A DNA stretch of 64,000 bases from Brachymonas sp049977365 (GCF_049977365.1 NZ_JBNGEN010000005.1:124001-188000), one strand, 5' to 3'; counted from the stretch's first letter, positions 36,020 through 45,611 are shown. Numbers and translations are program-made. Notes: generated by a model not told the origin, from the sequence alone.

Positions 36020-36529
36020 TTAGGCGCCGTGCGCTGTGCGAGCGGGAGTGCGAGCTGCCGCAGCCGGGCGGAACAGCGCATGGCGGATCCGCATGCCGGC
36101 ACGCACATGGTGGTGGGCGAACCAGCCCTGGTTCATCTCCAGCACATAGCGCACCGGGCGGGCCGAACAATGGTTGGTCTCGGTCATGGGCTGCATGTCT
36201 TCCAGGTTCACGATGGTGCCGTCATCGGCCACGAACGCGGCCGTCAGCGGCAGACGCGTGTTGCGCATCCAGAAGCACTGAATGCCGGGGCGGTCAAACA
36301 GAAACAGCATGCCTTCGTTGGCCGGCATGCGGGTGCGGTACATGAGACCGGTTTCTTTCTCGGGCTCGGTGCGCGCGAGCTGCACACTGAAAGACTGCCG
36401 GCCTACCTGCATGGTGGCCCGGGGCAGGTGCATCTGGGGCGTGCCCACCGGAGAGACGGGAATCTGGGCGCATGCGGCCGTGGCAAGCGTCAGCAGCACC
36501 GAGGAGACGAAAGAGCGGATGGTTTTCAT
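36020..36529 (-). CDS. DUF192 family exported protein
   Basis: A 169-residue protein with a signal peptide (about residues 1-21, ending ATAACA) and a DUF192 domain at about 40-150 (FSVQLARTEPEKETGLMYR, then GMLFLFD and FWMRNT). The family is widespread and of unknown function. A Cys at the signal-peptide end could alternatively be a lipidation site, but the preceding residues fit a lipobox only loosely. It lies 19 bases before truA. Confidence 0.82.
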   Translation of the reverse strand: MKTIRSFVSSVLLTLATAACAQIPVSPVGTPQMHLPRATMQVGRQSFSVQLARTEPEKETGLMYRTRMPANEGMLFLFDRPGIQCFWMRNTRLPLTAAFVADDGTIVNLEDMQPMTETNHCSARPVRYVLEMNQGWFAHHHVRAGMRIRHALFRPAAAARTPARTAHGA

Positions 36530-36623
36530 GGCAGACAGGAAAATGGGGACGGACTGCTGCAGCAGGGCTGCATCAGTCAGGGTGCCTGCATTGTAGGCGT
36601 GCCTCTCCCAGCCGTCAGACATG

Positions 36624-36656
36624 AAAAAACCCGCCTGCGCGCGAGCGCAGACGGGT
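36624..36656 (-). terminator. Rho-independent terminator after the Lys/Ala-rich small gene
   Basis: A 12-base stem with one mismatch (36629-36640 with 36645-36656) and a four-base loop is followed on the minus strand by six T residues. The plus-strand side also ends in TCTTTT, so it may work in both directions. Confidence 0.85.
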
Positions 36657-36680
36657 CTTTTCATGAAGAAGCCGGTGTGC

Positions 36681-36881
36681 TTACTTGGAAGCAGCAGCCT
36701 TGGCAGCAGGAGCCTTCTTGGCCACAGCCTTCTTGGCAACCTTCTTAGCAGGAGCCTTCTTGGCAGCCTTGGCGGGAGCAGCCTTGGAAGCAGCAGCAAC
36801 CGGAGCGGAAGCAGCAGCAAAGGCACCAGCGGTGAAACCAGCAGCGATCAGAGCAGCAACGATCTTTTTCATTTCATTCAT
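36681..36881 (-). CDS. Small Lys/Ala/Pro-rich exported protein
   Basis: A 66-residue protein (63 from the second Met at 36872). A clear signal peptide (MKKIVAALIAAGFTAGAFA) is followed by about 44 residues made almost only of Ala, Lys, Pro, Val and Ser, with repeated AKKAPAKK units. It resembles in style the acid-shock protein Asr and other basic periplasmic peptides; no homology is proved. It has its own strong terminator, suggesting an abundant monocistronic message. Confidence 0.75.
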   Translation of the reverse strand: MNEMKKIVAALIAAGFTAGAFAAASAPVAAASKAAPAKAAKKAPAKKVAKKAVAKKAPAAKAAASK

Positions 36882-37244
36882 CCTTGAGTGGGGTTGTAAA
36901 CGGTGCCCTTGTTACAGGGCAGATCGGAGTGTACGCCTACAGTCAGGAAATTGACAGGCCCCCCCTTTTTTTTTGCGAAAAAACGCCGGGGCGGTGTTTT
37001 GTAGCCACACCCGCAGCCGTTCCAGTCCATGCGAATCAGGGGCTGTGTGTCTCGATCGCAAACGCGAGAAACCCCGGGGTGCAATCCGTGCGAGGGGCAT
37101 CCGACTGCCAGGGGCGGGATTACCCGGCTCTGTAAGGGTGAGCAAGGCTTTTGTCGATAGAATTCCCGGTTGGATGCGCGGCCTGACCGGGGCTGCAGCA
37201 TGCCGTTTGCACACAAGTCTGCTAATAACCACACCGGAGCAACC
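36882..37244. other. Divergent intergenic region between the Lys-rich gene and icd
   Basis: 363 bases without a gene. It includes a run of nine T and a run of six A around 36965-36986, and CGGAG at 37235-37239 is the icd ribosome-binding site. I recognise no operator or structured RNA. Confidence 0.4.
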
Positions 37245-38498
<1,254 letters not shown>

Positions 38499-38579
38499 GA
38501 CGGACCTTCTCCGCGCCTGCTCTGTGGCGGCGTGGGGCATTTCCCCGGGAAGGCATGGCATTCTGCGTGTCTTCCCTGT

Positions 38580-38613
38580 ACCCGGAGAGGCAGCAGCCTG
38601 TCCGGGTTTTTTT
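38580..38613 (+). terminator. Rho-independent terminator after icd
   Basis: ACCCGGA and TCCGGGT pair, with an inner AGG/CCT and a CAGCAG loop, and are followed by seven T residues. Confidence 0.88.
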
Positions 38614-38739
38614 ATGCCTGTGTGCTTGCCGCCAGTCGTGCAGCGCCAGAGGGGCCTGTGGGGCGTGACCGGTCGAACGCGGGACCATGGTCAGGACACT
38701 TGCCTCCGACATCTGCAGTTCGCAGGCAGCGCGCAGCAC

Positions 38740-38774
38740 AAGAGGCACTGCTCCCGGCGAAGGAGGTGCCTCTT
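38740..38774. repeat. Strong intergenic hairpin
   Basis: AAGAGGCAC (38740-38748) pairs perfectly with GTGCCTCTT (38766-38774), and CTCC/GGAG extend the stem beyond a two-base bulge. Neither strand shows a convincing T-tract. Confidence 0.5.
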
Positions 38775-38987
38775 TGTCTATCGTGGCGCGTAGAGAGGAG
38801 GGGGTGGAGGAGCGCCGCGAGGGCGGACCAGGAACCGATGGGCAAACAGCCCTTGTCATGCAGTTGGGGCAGAGAAAGTCGGGTCAGAGAATTCCGTGTT
38901 CTCTGGCGCTCTTTTCTGAATGTTCACGTGAAACTGCGTGGAGAAATTTTCTGTTTCCCGGTCAGCCTATCATCATCGGCTTTGGCA

Positions 38988-39311
38988 TCAATATGCCGGA
39001 GCGGGGAAAGCAGGGGGAAAATACGTATCGGTATTTACCGAAGCATCGGAATGGGGCGCAGATTCACCAGAAGTGCTCGAAAAAGCATCGTGCTGGTGCG
39101 TTTTTTCTTCCACGGGTTGAATATCCCGAGCATGCACTCCTTTGGGGCCTTCGTGCAATTCATATTGGACACGCATGCCCGGCTTGAGACTTTTGTATCC
39201 ATCCATCAGGATGGCGGTGAAATGCGCAAAGATATCATCGCCTCCGTCATCCGCCTGGATGAATCCATATCCTTTTGCATCACTGAACCATTTGACCGTG
39301 CCAATGCTCAC
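38988..39311 (-). CDS. Cold-shock domain protein with C-terminal extension
   Basis: A 107-residue protein. Residues 1-67 are a cold-shock domain with RNP1 (KGYGFIQ) and RNP2 (DIFAHF) that binds single-stranded RNA or DNA. The remaining 40 residues form a Ser/His/Glu/Pro-rich tail not found in the usual 67-70-residue CspA proteins. Translation starts at GTG with AGGAGA seven bases upstream. Confidence 0.88.
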   Translation of the reverse strand: MSIGTVKWFSDAKGYGFIQADDGGDDIFAHFTAILMDGYKSLKPGMRVQYELHEGPKGVHARDIQPVEEKTHQHDAFSSTSGESAPHSDASVNTDTYFPPAFPAPAY

Positions 39312-39838
39312 GATTTTCTCCTGTCACGTATGGCATTTGGGAAGAACCTTGTTACATGCGAGATGCTATCAGTAAAAAGAATGAAAGCAGTGGCGGCAAA
39401 TGACCATCGCGGAAAGCTTGCGCGAGGTCATGGAATGCTCCGTCCTTCCGCGTCAGGCGCTGCCTGTGTTCGCCAGAGAGAAATTTGTCATATCCATGAC
39501 AAACAGGGAGGCGTTACATGCATTTGGGGTGCCTGTTTGTCATGATGCGAAATTTTGAGGGGCGAGGCCCGTAAAGACGGGCATGCTGAGGGTTTCCAGA
39601 CAAGGGGGGGAGAAGAGGAGAAGGACGTCTCTTTATCGCAACAAACAGGGACGAATGGGCAGAGGGGGGCGCTGGGCGAAGGGGGCGCCGGTGTCAGGCG
39701 GGCACGCGGGATTGAATCACGGGACAATGGCGCCATCTCTGTTTCATGCATCCACGTCGAGTGGTGGAAGTGCATCCGAAGGCCATGGGGGTCTTCGGAA
39801 ATTTTCTGCTGCCCTGGACGTGTGTTGCCGCCTTTTCC
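39312..39838. other. Gene-free region between the cold-shock gene and clpS
   Basis: 527 bases. It contains the divergent promoters for the cold-shock gene and clpS, none of which I can place firmly, and a cluster of TTTGTCAT-type repeats at 39484-39544 described separately. Open frames across it lack protein-like composition. Confidence 0.4.
39484..39544. repeat. TTTGTCAT inverted repeats
   Basis: TTTGTCAT (39484-39491) faces ATGACAAA (39496-39503) across four bases. The second copy also starts a 13-base perfect inverted repeat, CATGACAAACAGG (39495-39507) with CCTGTTTGTCATG (39532-39544). Three copies of one octamer within 60 bases suggest an operator or competing hairpins. Confidence 0.55.
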
Positions 39839-40210
39839 ATGTCTGACATCGTTCTTGCCCAAGCTCCCTTTCGTCCCGCATCTCCGGCCAAGACCACCCC
39901 GCTGGTCGAGGATGGGGATGCAGTTGCCGTGCGTCCACGCCGGCTGGAGGTGCAGCCTCCGTCGATGTTCCAGGTGGTGCTGCTCAACGACGACTTCACG
40001 CCCATGGAGTTTGTCGTGCTGATTCTGCAGGACTTCTTCGGCAAGGATCGCCAGGCGGCCACGAGCATCATGCTCAAGGTCCATACCGAGGGGCGGGGAA
40101 TCTGTGGCGTGTTCACGCGCGACATCGCGGAAACCAAAACGGGGCAGGTCATGGAGGCGGCCCGGGCGGCCGGACATCCGTTGCAGTGTGTGTGCGAGCC
40201 CGTTGAATAA
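39839..40210 (+). CDS. clpS: ATP-dependent Clp protease adaptor ClpS
   Basis: A 123-residue adaptor that delivers N-degron substrates to ClpA. The core PPSMFQVVLLNDDFTPMEFVVLIL contains the Asn-Asp pair and Met used to grip N-terminal residues. The ATG at 39839 gives the usual length; an in-frame start at 39746 would add an unrelated stretch. clpA follows after 113 bases. Confidence 0.95.
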   Translation: MSDIVLAQAPFRPASPAKTTPLVEDGDAVAVRPRRLEVQPPSMFQVVLLNDDFTPMEFVVLILQDFFGKDRQAATSIMLKVHTEGRGICGVFTRDIAETKTGQVMEAARAAGHPLQCVCEPVE

Positions 40211-40248
40211 GGATTGCGGACACCCATATCTCTACCAGGGCGCGAGGG

Positions 40249-40278
40249 TTTCCAACCCCCGGCTGCAATCCCTGTAAT
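40249..40278 (+). promoter_or_regulatory. Candidate clpA promoter
   Basis: TTTCCA at 40249-40254 and TGTAAT at 40273-40278 are spaced by 18 bases, upstream of the clpA ribosome-binding site. This would allow clpA to be expressed apart from clpS. Confidence 0.35.
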
Positions 40279-40323
40279 ATGGGGGTGCCGGTCAGCCATG
40301 TCCCCTTGGGCGAAAGGAAAGAA

Positions 40324-42669
40324 ATGATTGCACAAGAGCTTGAAGTTACCCTGCACATGGCGTTTGTCGAGGCTCGTCAGCAGCGCCATGAGTTCCTGAC
40401 CGTGGAGCATCTGCTGCTCGCCTTGCTGGACAACCCCACGGCCAGTGAGGTTCTGCATGCCTGCGCGGCCAACGTGGATGATCTGCGCACGTCCCTCACC
40501 AATTTCATCAAGGACCACAGTCCTCAGCTGCCTGGCACCGAAGAGGTGGATACCCAGCCGACGCTGGGCTTTCAGCGCGTGATCCAGCGCGCCATCATGC
40601 ACGTGCAGAGCACCGGCAATGGCAAGAAGGAAGTCACCGGCGCCAACGTGCTCGTGGCGATCTTCGGCGAAAAGGATTCCCATGCCGTGTACTACCTGCA
40701 CCAGCAGGGCGTGACCCGTCTCGATGTGGTCAACTACATCGCGCACGGCATTCGCAAATCCGGCGAAGGCGAGGAGCCTGCCAAGCCCGAGGAAGGCGCT
40801 GCCGCAGACAGCGGCGAGGAAGGGCCGGGCGAGCGTGCCGAGAAGGGCTCGGTGCTCGAACAGTTCACCCACAACCTGAACCAGGCTGCGCGGGAGGGCA
40901 AGGTCGATCCGCTCATCGGTCGCGATGCCGAGGTGGAGCGCGTGATCCAGATTCTCTGCCGCCGGCGCAAGAACAACCCGCTCTTGGTCGGCGAGGCAGG
41001 CGTGGGCAAGACGGCCATTGCCGAGGGGCTGGCGTGGCGCATCACTCAGGGAAGTGTGCCGGAAGTCCTGGCACAGGCCGAGGTCTATGCGCTCGACATG
41101 GGGGCACTCCTGGCCGGCACCAAGTACCGGGGCGACTTCGAGCAGCGGCTCAAGGCCGTGCTCAAGGCACTCAAGGAAAAACCCGAGGCCGTGCTGTTCA
41201 TCGACGAGATTCATACCCTCATCGGCGCAGGTGCTGCATCGGGTGGGACCATGGATGCGAGCAACCTGCTCAAGCCCGCCCTGTCGAGCGGACAGCTCAA
41301 GTGCATCGGCGCCACCACGTTCAACGAATACCGTGGCATCTTCGAGAAGGACGCTGCGCTTTCTCGTCGGTTCCAGAAGGTCGATGTGGCCGAGCCCAGC
41401 GTCGAGCAGACCGTGGACATTCTCAAGGGGCTCAAGTCCCGGTTCGAGGAGCACCACAACGTCAGGTACGCCAATGCTGCGCTGCAGGCAGCTGCCGAGC
41501 TGAGTGCGCGCTACATCAATGATCGCCAGCTGCCCGACAAAGCCATCGATGTGATCGACGAAGCGGGTGCTGCGCAGCGCATTCTGGCGCCGAGCAAGCG
41601 CAAGAAGACCATCGGCAAGGGCGAGATCGAGGACATCGTGGCCAAGATCGCGCGCATTCCGCCGGCCAGCGTGAGCAGCGACGACCGGGGCAAGCTCCAG
41701 ACGCTCGAACGCGACCTCAAGAGCGTGGTGTTCGGGCAGGACAAGGCGCTGGAAGTGCTGGCGGGAGCCGTCAAGATGGCGCGCTCCGGGCTGGGACGCC
41801 GCGACAAGCCCATCGGGGCCTTCCTGTTCAGCGGTCCCACCGGGGTCGGAAAGACCGAGGCAGCACGCCAGCTGGCCTACATTCTGGGCGTGGATCTCGT
41901 GCGCTTCGACATGTCGGAGTACATGGAGCGCCATGCGGTGAGCCGCCTGATCGGTGCACCTCCCGGATATGTGGGATTTGACCAGGGGGGGCTGCTGACC
42001 GAACAGATCAGCAAGAAGCCGCACTGCGTGCTGCTGCTCGACGAGATCGAGAAGGCGCATCCCGACATCTTCAATGTGCTGCTGCAGGTCATGGACCACG
42101 GCACGCTCACGGACAACAACGGGCGCAAGGCCGACTTCCGCAACGTGGTCATCATCATGACGACCAATGCGGGAGCCGAGACCATGAACAAGTCGACGAT
42201 AGGCTTCACCACCAAGCGCGAGAGCGGAGACGAGATGGCCGACATCAAGCGGCTGTTCACGCCCGAGTTCCGCAACCGGCTCGATGCCATCGTGAGCTTC
42301 AAGCCGCTTGATGAGCAGGTCATCCTGCGGGTGGTGGACAAGTTCCTGCTCCAGCTCGAGCACCAGCTCATGGAAAAGAAGGTGGAAGCCACCTTCACCG
42401 ATGCGTTGCGCAAGCATCTGGCCAAGAAGGGATTCGATCCCCTCATGGGGGCACGTCCCATGCAGCGGCTGATCCAGGACACCATCCGCAAGGCACTGGC
42501 CGACGAGTTGCTCTTTGGCCGGCTCACCGACGGGGGGCGTGTCACCGTGGACTACGACGAGAAGCAGGCCGACAACAACGGCATCATGCTCGATATCCAG
42601 CCCCTGCCGCGCAAGGAAAGCACCCGTCCAGGCAAGGCCGAGCCCGAGGAGCAGGTGCCGGCAGACTGA
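40324..42669 (+). CDS. clpA: ATP-dependent Clp protease ATP-binding subunit ClpA
   Basis: A 781-residue double-AAA+ unfoldase that feeds ClpP. The N-terminal Clp repeat domain binds ClpS. Walker A motifs are GEAGVGKT (residue 223 on) and GPTGVGKT (504 on), and the C-terminal half has the ClpA/ClpB D2 signature. The C-terminal 25 residues are charged and low complexity. AAAGGAAAG precedes the ATG; an in-frame ATG at 40279 is less likely. Confidence 0.97.
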   Translation: MIAQELEVTLHMAFVEARQQRHEFLTVEHLLLALLDNPTASEVLHACAANVDDLRTSLTNFIKDHSPQLPGTEEVDTQPTLGFQRVIQRAIMHVQSTGNGKKEVTGANVLVAIFGEKDSHAVYYLHQQGVTRLDVVNYIAHGIRKSGEGEEPAKPEEGAAADSGEEGPGERAEKGSVLEQFTHNLNQAAREGKVDPLIGRDAEVERVIQILCRRRKNNPLLVGEAGVGKTAIAEGLAWRITQGSVPEVLAQAEVYALDMGALLAGTKYRGDFEQRLKAVLKALKEKPEAVLFIDEIHTLIGAGAASGGTMDASNLLKPALSSGQLKCIGATTFNEYRGIFEKDAALSRRFQKVDVAEPSVEQTVDILKGLKSRFEEHHNVRYANAALQAAAELSARYINDRQLPDKAIDVIDEAGAAQRILAPSKRKKTIGKGEIEDIVAKIARIPPASVSSDDRGKLQTLERDLKSVVFGQDKALEVLAGAVKMARSGLGRRDKPIGAFLFSGPTGVGKTEAARQLAYILGVDLVRFDMSEYMERHAVSRLIGAPPGYVGFDQGGLLTEQISKKPHCVLLLDEIEKAHPDIFNVLLQVMDHGTLTDNNGRKADFRNVVIIMTTNAGAETMNKSTIGFTTKRESGDEMADIKRLFTPEFRNRLDAIVSFKPLDEQVILRVVDKFLLQLEHQLMEKKVEATFTDALRKHLAKKGFDPLMGARPMQRLIQDTIRKALADELLFGRLTDGGRVTVDYDEKQADNNGIMLDIQPLPRKESTRPGKAEPEEQVPAD

Positions 42670-42696
42670 CGCGCGCCGCTTCGGGTCTCCTGCCCA

Positions 42697-42727
42697 GGCC
42701 AGCCGCTTTGTGCGGCTGGCCTTTTTT
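42697..42727 (+). terminator. Rho-independent terminator after clpA
   Basis: GGCCAGCCGC and GCGGCTGGCC (ten bases, perfect) flank a TTTGT loop and are followed by six T residues. Confidence 0.92.
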
Positions 42728-42754
42728 CATGTTTCATTCAGGCATACTGCGCAG

Positions 42755-43477
42755 ATGCAAGCCGAGATTTCATCCCCTTCTGCTGCGCCGGTGCACACGG
42801 AATCCGTGCAGGCGACGCAGGCAGCGCACGTTCCGGTGCCTCACTCCGACAGGGACTCATCCCCTTCTTCCTCCATGCCCCTGCTTGATGTGCGCGGTCT
42901 GCAGCGCATGCAGGTGGGCCCGGTGCACCTGCAGGTGCAGGGCGGGGAGTGCGTGTCGCTCATGGGGCATTCCGGGGCGGGCAAGAGTGTGTTTCTGCGC
43001 ATGGTGGCCGATCTGGATCCCCATGGCGGGGATGCGGCACTGGCCGGAGAGGCCTGTTCGGCCATGCCGGCGCCACATTGGCGCCGACAGGTGACCTATG
43101 TGGCGGCCGATTCGGGCTGGTGGGAGGAGACGGTGGCGCCCCATTTTGCAGCGGATTATGACTTTGCGGCCATGCTGCCTGCAGTGGGCATCAGCGCAGA
43201 GGCGAGTGCCTGGCCTGTGGCGCGGCTGTCCACTGGCGAGCGCCAGCGCATGGCCCTGCTGCGGGCGCTGCGGCCGGGAGTTCGGGTGCTGCTGCTCGAT
43301 GAACCGACTTCGGGACTGGACCCGGATTCGATCGAACGGGTGGAGGGGCTGTTGCGCAGCCATCTGGCGCAGGGGGGTGCCATTGTCATGGTGACCCATG
43401 ACCAGCGGCAGGCCGACCGCATGGCGCAGCGGCAGTTTCGGATTGAGAACGGACAGATCACGGAGGTGCGGGCATGA
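42755..43477 (+). CDS. fetA: ABC transporter ATP-binding protein, FetA (YbbL)-like
   Basis: A 240-residue ATPase with Walker A GHSGAGKS, signature LSTGERQRMALLRAL and Walker B LLLDEPTSGLD. A Ser/Pro/His-rich stretch of about 40 residues precedes the ATPase domain, so the true start could be the internal ATG near 42875 (MPLLDVRG). It overlaps the FetB-like permease gene by four bases. The E. coli pair is implicated in iron export and oxidative stress resistance. Confidence 0.82.
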   Translation: MQAEISSPSAAPVHTESVQATQAAHVPVPHSDRDSSPSSSMPLLDVRGLQRMQVGPVHLQVQGGECVSLMGHSGAGKSVFLRMVADLDPHGGDAALAGEACSAMPAPHWRRQVTYVAADSGWWEETVAPHFAADYDFAAMLPAVGISAEASAWPVARLSTGERQRMALLRALRPGVRVLLLDEPTSGLDPDSIERVEGLLRSHLAQGGAIVMVTHDQRQADRMAQRQFRIENGQITEVRA

Positions 43478-44289
43478 CGGGCGAAGCGCTGATTTCCACA
43501 ACGGACCTGGCCATCAGCTCGGCGCTGCTGCTCGCCAATGCCGGCATTTCGCTGGCGCTGCGTCTGGGGGTGGCGCGATCGCTGCTCGTGGCCGCTGTCC
43601 GGGCGCTGGTGCAGCTTCTGCTGGTGGGCATGGTGCTGCGCACGGTGTTTGCCCTGCAGTCGCCCTGGCTCATCGGGCTGGTGGCGCTGTTCATGTTCGC
43701 ATCGGCGAGCCGCGAGGTGTATGCGCGCCAGCAGCGCAAGCTCAAGGGGCTGTGGGGCTTCGGCATCGGAGCGGGGACCACCATGGTGGCCATGGTGCTG
43801 GCCACCTTTCTGGGGTTGCTGGTGCTGCGGCCGCACCCGTGGTGGAGCGCGGAGGTGCTGATTCCTCTGGTGGGGCTGGTTCTGGGCAACATCATGAACG
43901 GCGTGAGTCTGACGCTCAATGCGTTTTCTTCCGGGCTGGTGCGCGAGCGTTCCGCGATCGAGGCGCGGCTGGCGCTCGGGGCTACCCGTCAGCAGGCGCT
44001 GGGCAGCCTGCAGCGCCGGGCGGTGCATGCGGGCGTGATCCCGGCCCTCAACCAGATGAGTGCGGCGGGCATCATCACGCTGCCGGGGATGATGACGGGC
44101 CAGATTCTGGCGGGCATGTCGCCCTTCGAAGCTGCCAAGTACCAGATTCTGGTGCTGTTCCTGATCGGGGGCGGTGCCGCGCTCGGAGCCATCGCGGTGA
44201 GCGGGTGGATGGCGCAGCGTGTCAGTGACGAGCGGGACCGGCTGCGGCTGGATCGGCTCGAAAGTCCGGCACAGGACGATGCGGCCTGA
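43474..44289 (+). CDS. fetB: ABC transporter permease, FetB (YbbM/UPF0014)-like
   Basis: A 271-residue membrane protein with about seven helices and the UPF0014 signature (VLGNIMNGVSLTLN, then IEARLALGATRQQA and AGIITLPGMMTGQILAG). It is the membrane partner of the preceding ATPase. Iron export is inferred from E. coli FetAB. Confidence 0.88.
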   Translation: MTGEALISTTDLAISSALLLANAGISLALRLGVARSLLVAAVRALVQLLLVGMVLRTVFALQSPWLIGLVALFMFASASREVYARQQRKLKGLWGFGIGAGTTMVAMVLATFLGLLVLRPHPWWSAEVLIPLVGLVLGNIMNGVSLTLNAFSSGLVRERSAIEARLALGATRQQALGSLQRRAVHAGVIPALNQMSAAGIITLPGMMTGQILAGMSPFEAAKYQILVLFLIGGGAALGAIAVSGWMAQRVSDERDRLRLDRLESPAQDDAA

Positions 44290-44403
44290 AGACGTGGTGT
44301 GGCCCCCCGCGGAAGTGGCGGAGCGGAGAGTTGTTTGTACACACGGATACAAGTTGGTGTGCGCAGACAGAGCCGCGTGGCTACACTAGTCAGTGTTCCG
44401 TCA

Positions 44404-44421
44404 AGATTGGTTAACCAATCT
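44404..44421. promoter_or_regulatory. 18-bp perfect palindrome, possible operator
   Basis: AGATTGGTTAACCAATCT equals its own reverse complement. It lies 60-78 bases before the small exported gene at 44482, where a transcription-factor site would be expected. No family could be assigned. Confidence 0.55.
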
Positions 44422-44481
44422 GGTTTTCAGAAGGGGGCTGCGGGTGCGGTCTCCGGTTTTTATGCTGAAAGGATATCGATC

Positions 44482-44817
44482 ATGAAGAAATCCCTGAGTG
44501 TGCTTCTGGTGGCTGGTCTGCTGGCTGGCAGTGCCTTTGCCAAGGCTCCTGCGGCTGTGTCCGCTTCTGGCGTGCCGGCTGCAGCGCCTGCTGCCGTCAA
44601 GATGGCACCTGCTGCCAAGCCTGCTCCGGCAGTCAAGCCGGCACCCGTGACGCCGGCTGCCGCAGCGGCACCGGGTCAGGTGTGGGTGAACGGCAAGGTC
44701 TATCACTGCCCGGGCACCAAGTATTTCGGCAAGACCAAGAAGGGTCAGTACATGACCGAGGCCGCTGCCCAGGCTGCCGGTGCTCACGCCAACCACGGCA
44801 AGTCCTGCTCCAAGTGA
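44482..44817 (+). CDS. Small exported protein with a YHCPGTKYFGKTKKG motif
   Basis: A 111-residue protein with three parts: a signal peptide (residues 1-20, ending GSAFA), an Ala/Pro/Lys linker of about 40 residues, and a 45-residue C-terminal module beginning VWVNGKVYHCPGTKYFGKTK and ending with a second Cys. The module is a recurring one in exported proteobacterial proteins of unknown function; the two Cys may pair in the periplasm. AAAGG precedes the ATG. A perfect palindrome upstream and a strong terminator downstream make it a single-gene unit. Confidence 0.8.
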   Translation: MKKSLSVLLVAGLLAGSAFAKAPAAVSASGVPAAAPAAVKMAPAAKPAPAVKPAPVTPAAAAAPGQVWVNGKVYHCPGTKYFGKTKKGQYMTEAAAQAAGAHANHGKSCSK

Positions 44818-44870
44818 GCTGACGCTGCAGGCGGTTCCCGTCGCTGAGACGGCAGCCGCCCCAGAATCAG

Positions 44871-44913
44871 CAGAAACAGAAACGCCCGCATGCAGCGGGC
44901 GTTTCTGTTTCTG
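44871..44913. terminator. Bidirectional terminator between the small exported gene and upp
   Basis: A 19-base perfect stem, CAGAAACAGAAACGCCCGC with its complement, around an ATGCA loop. The arms supply T-rich tails on both strands, as expected between convergent genes. Confidence 0.88.
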
Positions 44914-44981
44914 GAGCCTTGGTGCCCCCCGCATCCATGGGCACATGGCGCGAAGCGGAAGGGGGCAGAGAAAATGACGGC

Positions 44982-45611
44982 TCAGGTCGTGCCGAAGATG
45001 CGGTCGCCGGCATCGCCGAGGCCGGGCACGATGTAGCCGTGGGCATTGAGGCCGCGGTCGATGGCTGCCGTATAGATGTCCACATCGGGATGGGCCTGCT
45101 GCAGGGTGGCCAGGCCTTCCGGGCAGGTGAGCAGACACATGAATCGGATGGAGCGGGGGCGCAGCTTCTTGATTCGGTCAATGGCTGCCACGGCCGAGTT
45201 GCCTGTGGCGAGCATCGGGTCGACCACGATGACGTCGCGTTCCTCCATCTGTGAGGGCATCTTGAAGTAGTACTCGACCGGGTGCAGGGTGTCGGGATCG
45301 CGGTAGAGCCCGATATGGCCGACACGGGCGCCTGGAACGACGCTCAGCATGCCGTCGAGCAGGCCGTTGCCGGCTCGCAGGATGCTGACGAGCACGAGTT
45401 TCTTGCCGTCGATGACGTGTCCGGTGGTGCGCTCCAGCGGGGTTTCGACGGGAACCTCCTGCAGGGGCATGTGCCGGGTGATTTCATAGGCCATGAGCGT
45501 GCTGAGCTCGCCGAGCAGGCGCCGGAAGCTGTTGGTGCTGGCTTCCTTGTTGCGCATGAGGGTGAGCTTGTGCTGCACGAGGGGGTGGGTGATGTGGTGA
45601 ACGTGGGACAT
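44982..45611 (-). CDS. upp: Uracil phosphoribosyltransferase
   Basis: A 209-residue salvage enzyme making UMP from uracil and PRPP. The PRPP loop is DPMLATGNSA and the C-terminal uracil-binding segment is GYIVPGLGDAGDRIFGT. The length is standard. No other pyrimidine gene is nearby. Confidence 0.96.
   Translation of the reverse strand: MSHVHHITHPLVQHKLTLMRNKEASTNSFRRLLGELSTLMAYEITRHMPLQEVPVETPLERTTGHVIDGKKLVLVSILRAGNGLLDGMLSVVPGARVGHIGLYRDPDTLHPVEYYFKMPSQMEERDVIVVDPMLATGNSAVAAIDRIKKLRPRSIRFMCLLTCPEGLATLQQAHPDVDIYTAAIDRGLNAHGYIVPGLGDAGDRIFGTT

Larger units (their letters stand above)
38499..38987. other. Gene-free region between icd and the cold-shock gene
   Basis: 489 bases. It contains the icd terminator, a strong hairpin at 38740-38774 (AAGAGGCAC/GTGCCTCTT with an inner CTCC/GGAG) and a smaller one at 38885-38905 (CAGAGAA/TTCTCTG). 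No reading frame here has protein-like composition. One hairpin may terminate the minus-strand cold-shock transcript, or mark an unrecognised small RNA. Confidence 0.4.

Noticed and set aside
38532..39545. A 337-codon plus-strand frame in the gap around the cold-shock gene
   Set aside because: It runs antisense through the cold-shock gene, has no recognisable motif and contains the icd terminator at its start.
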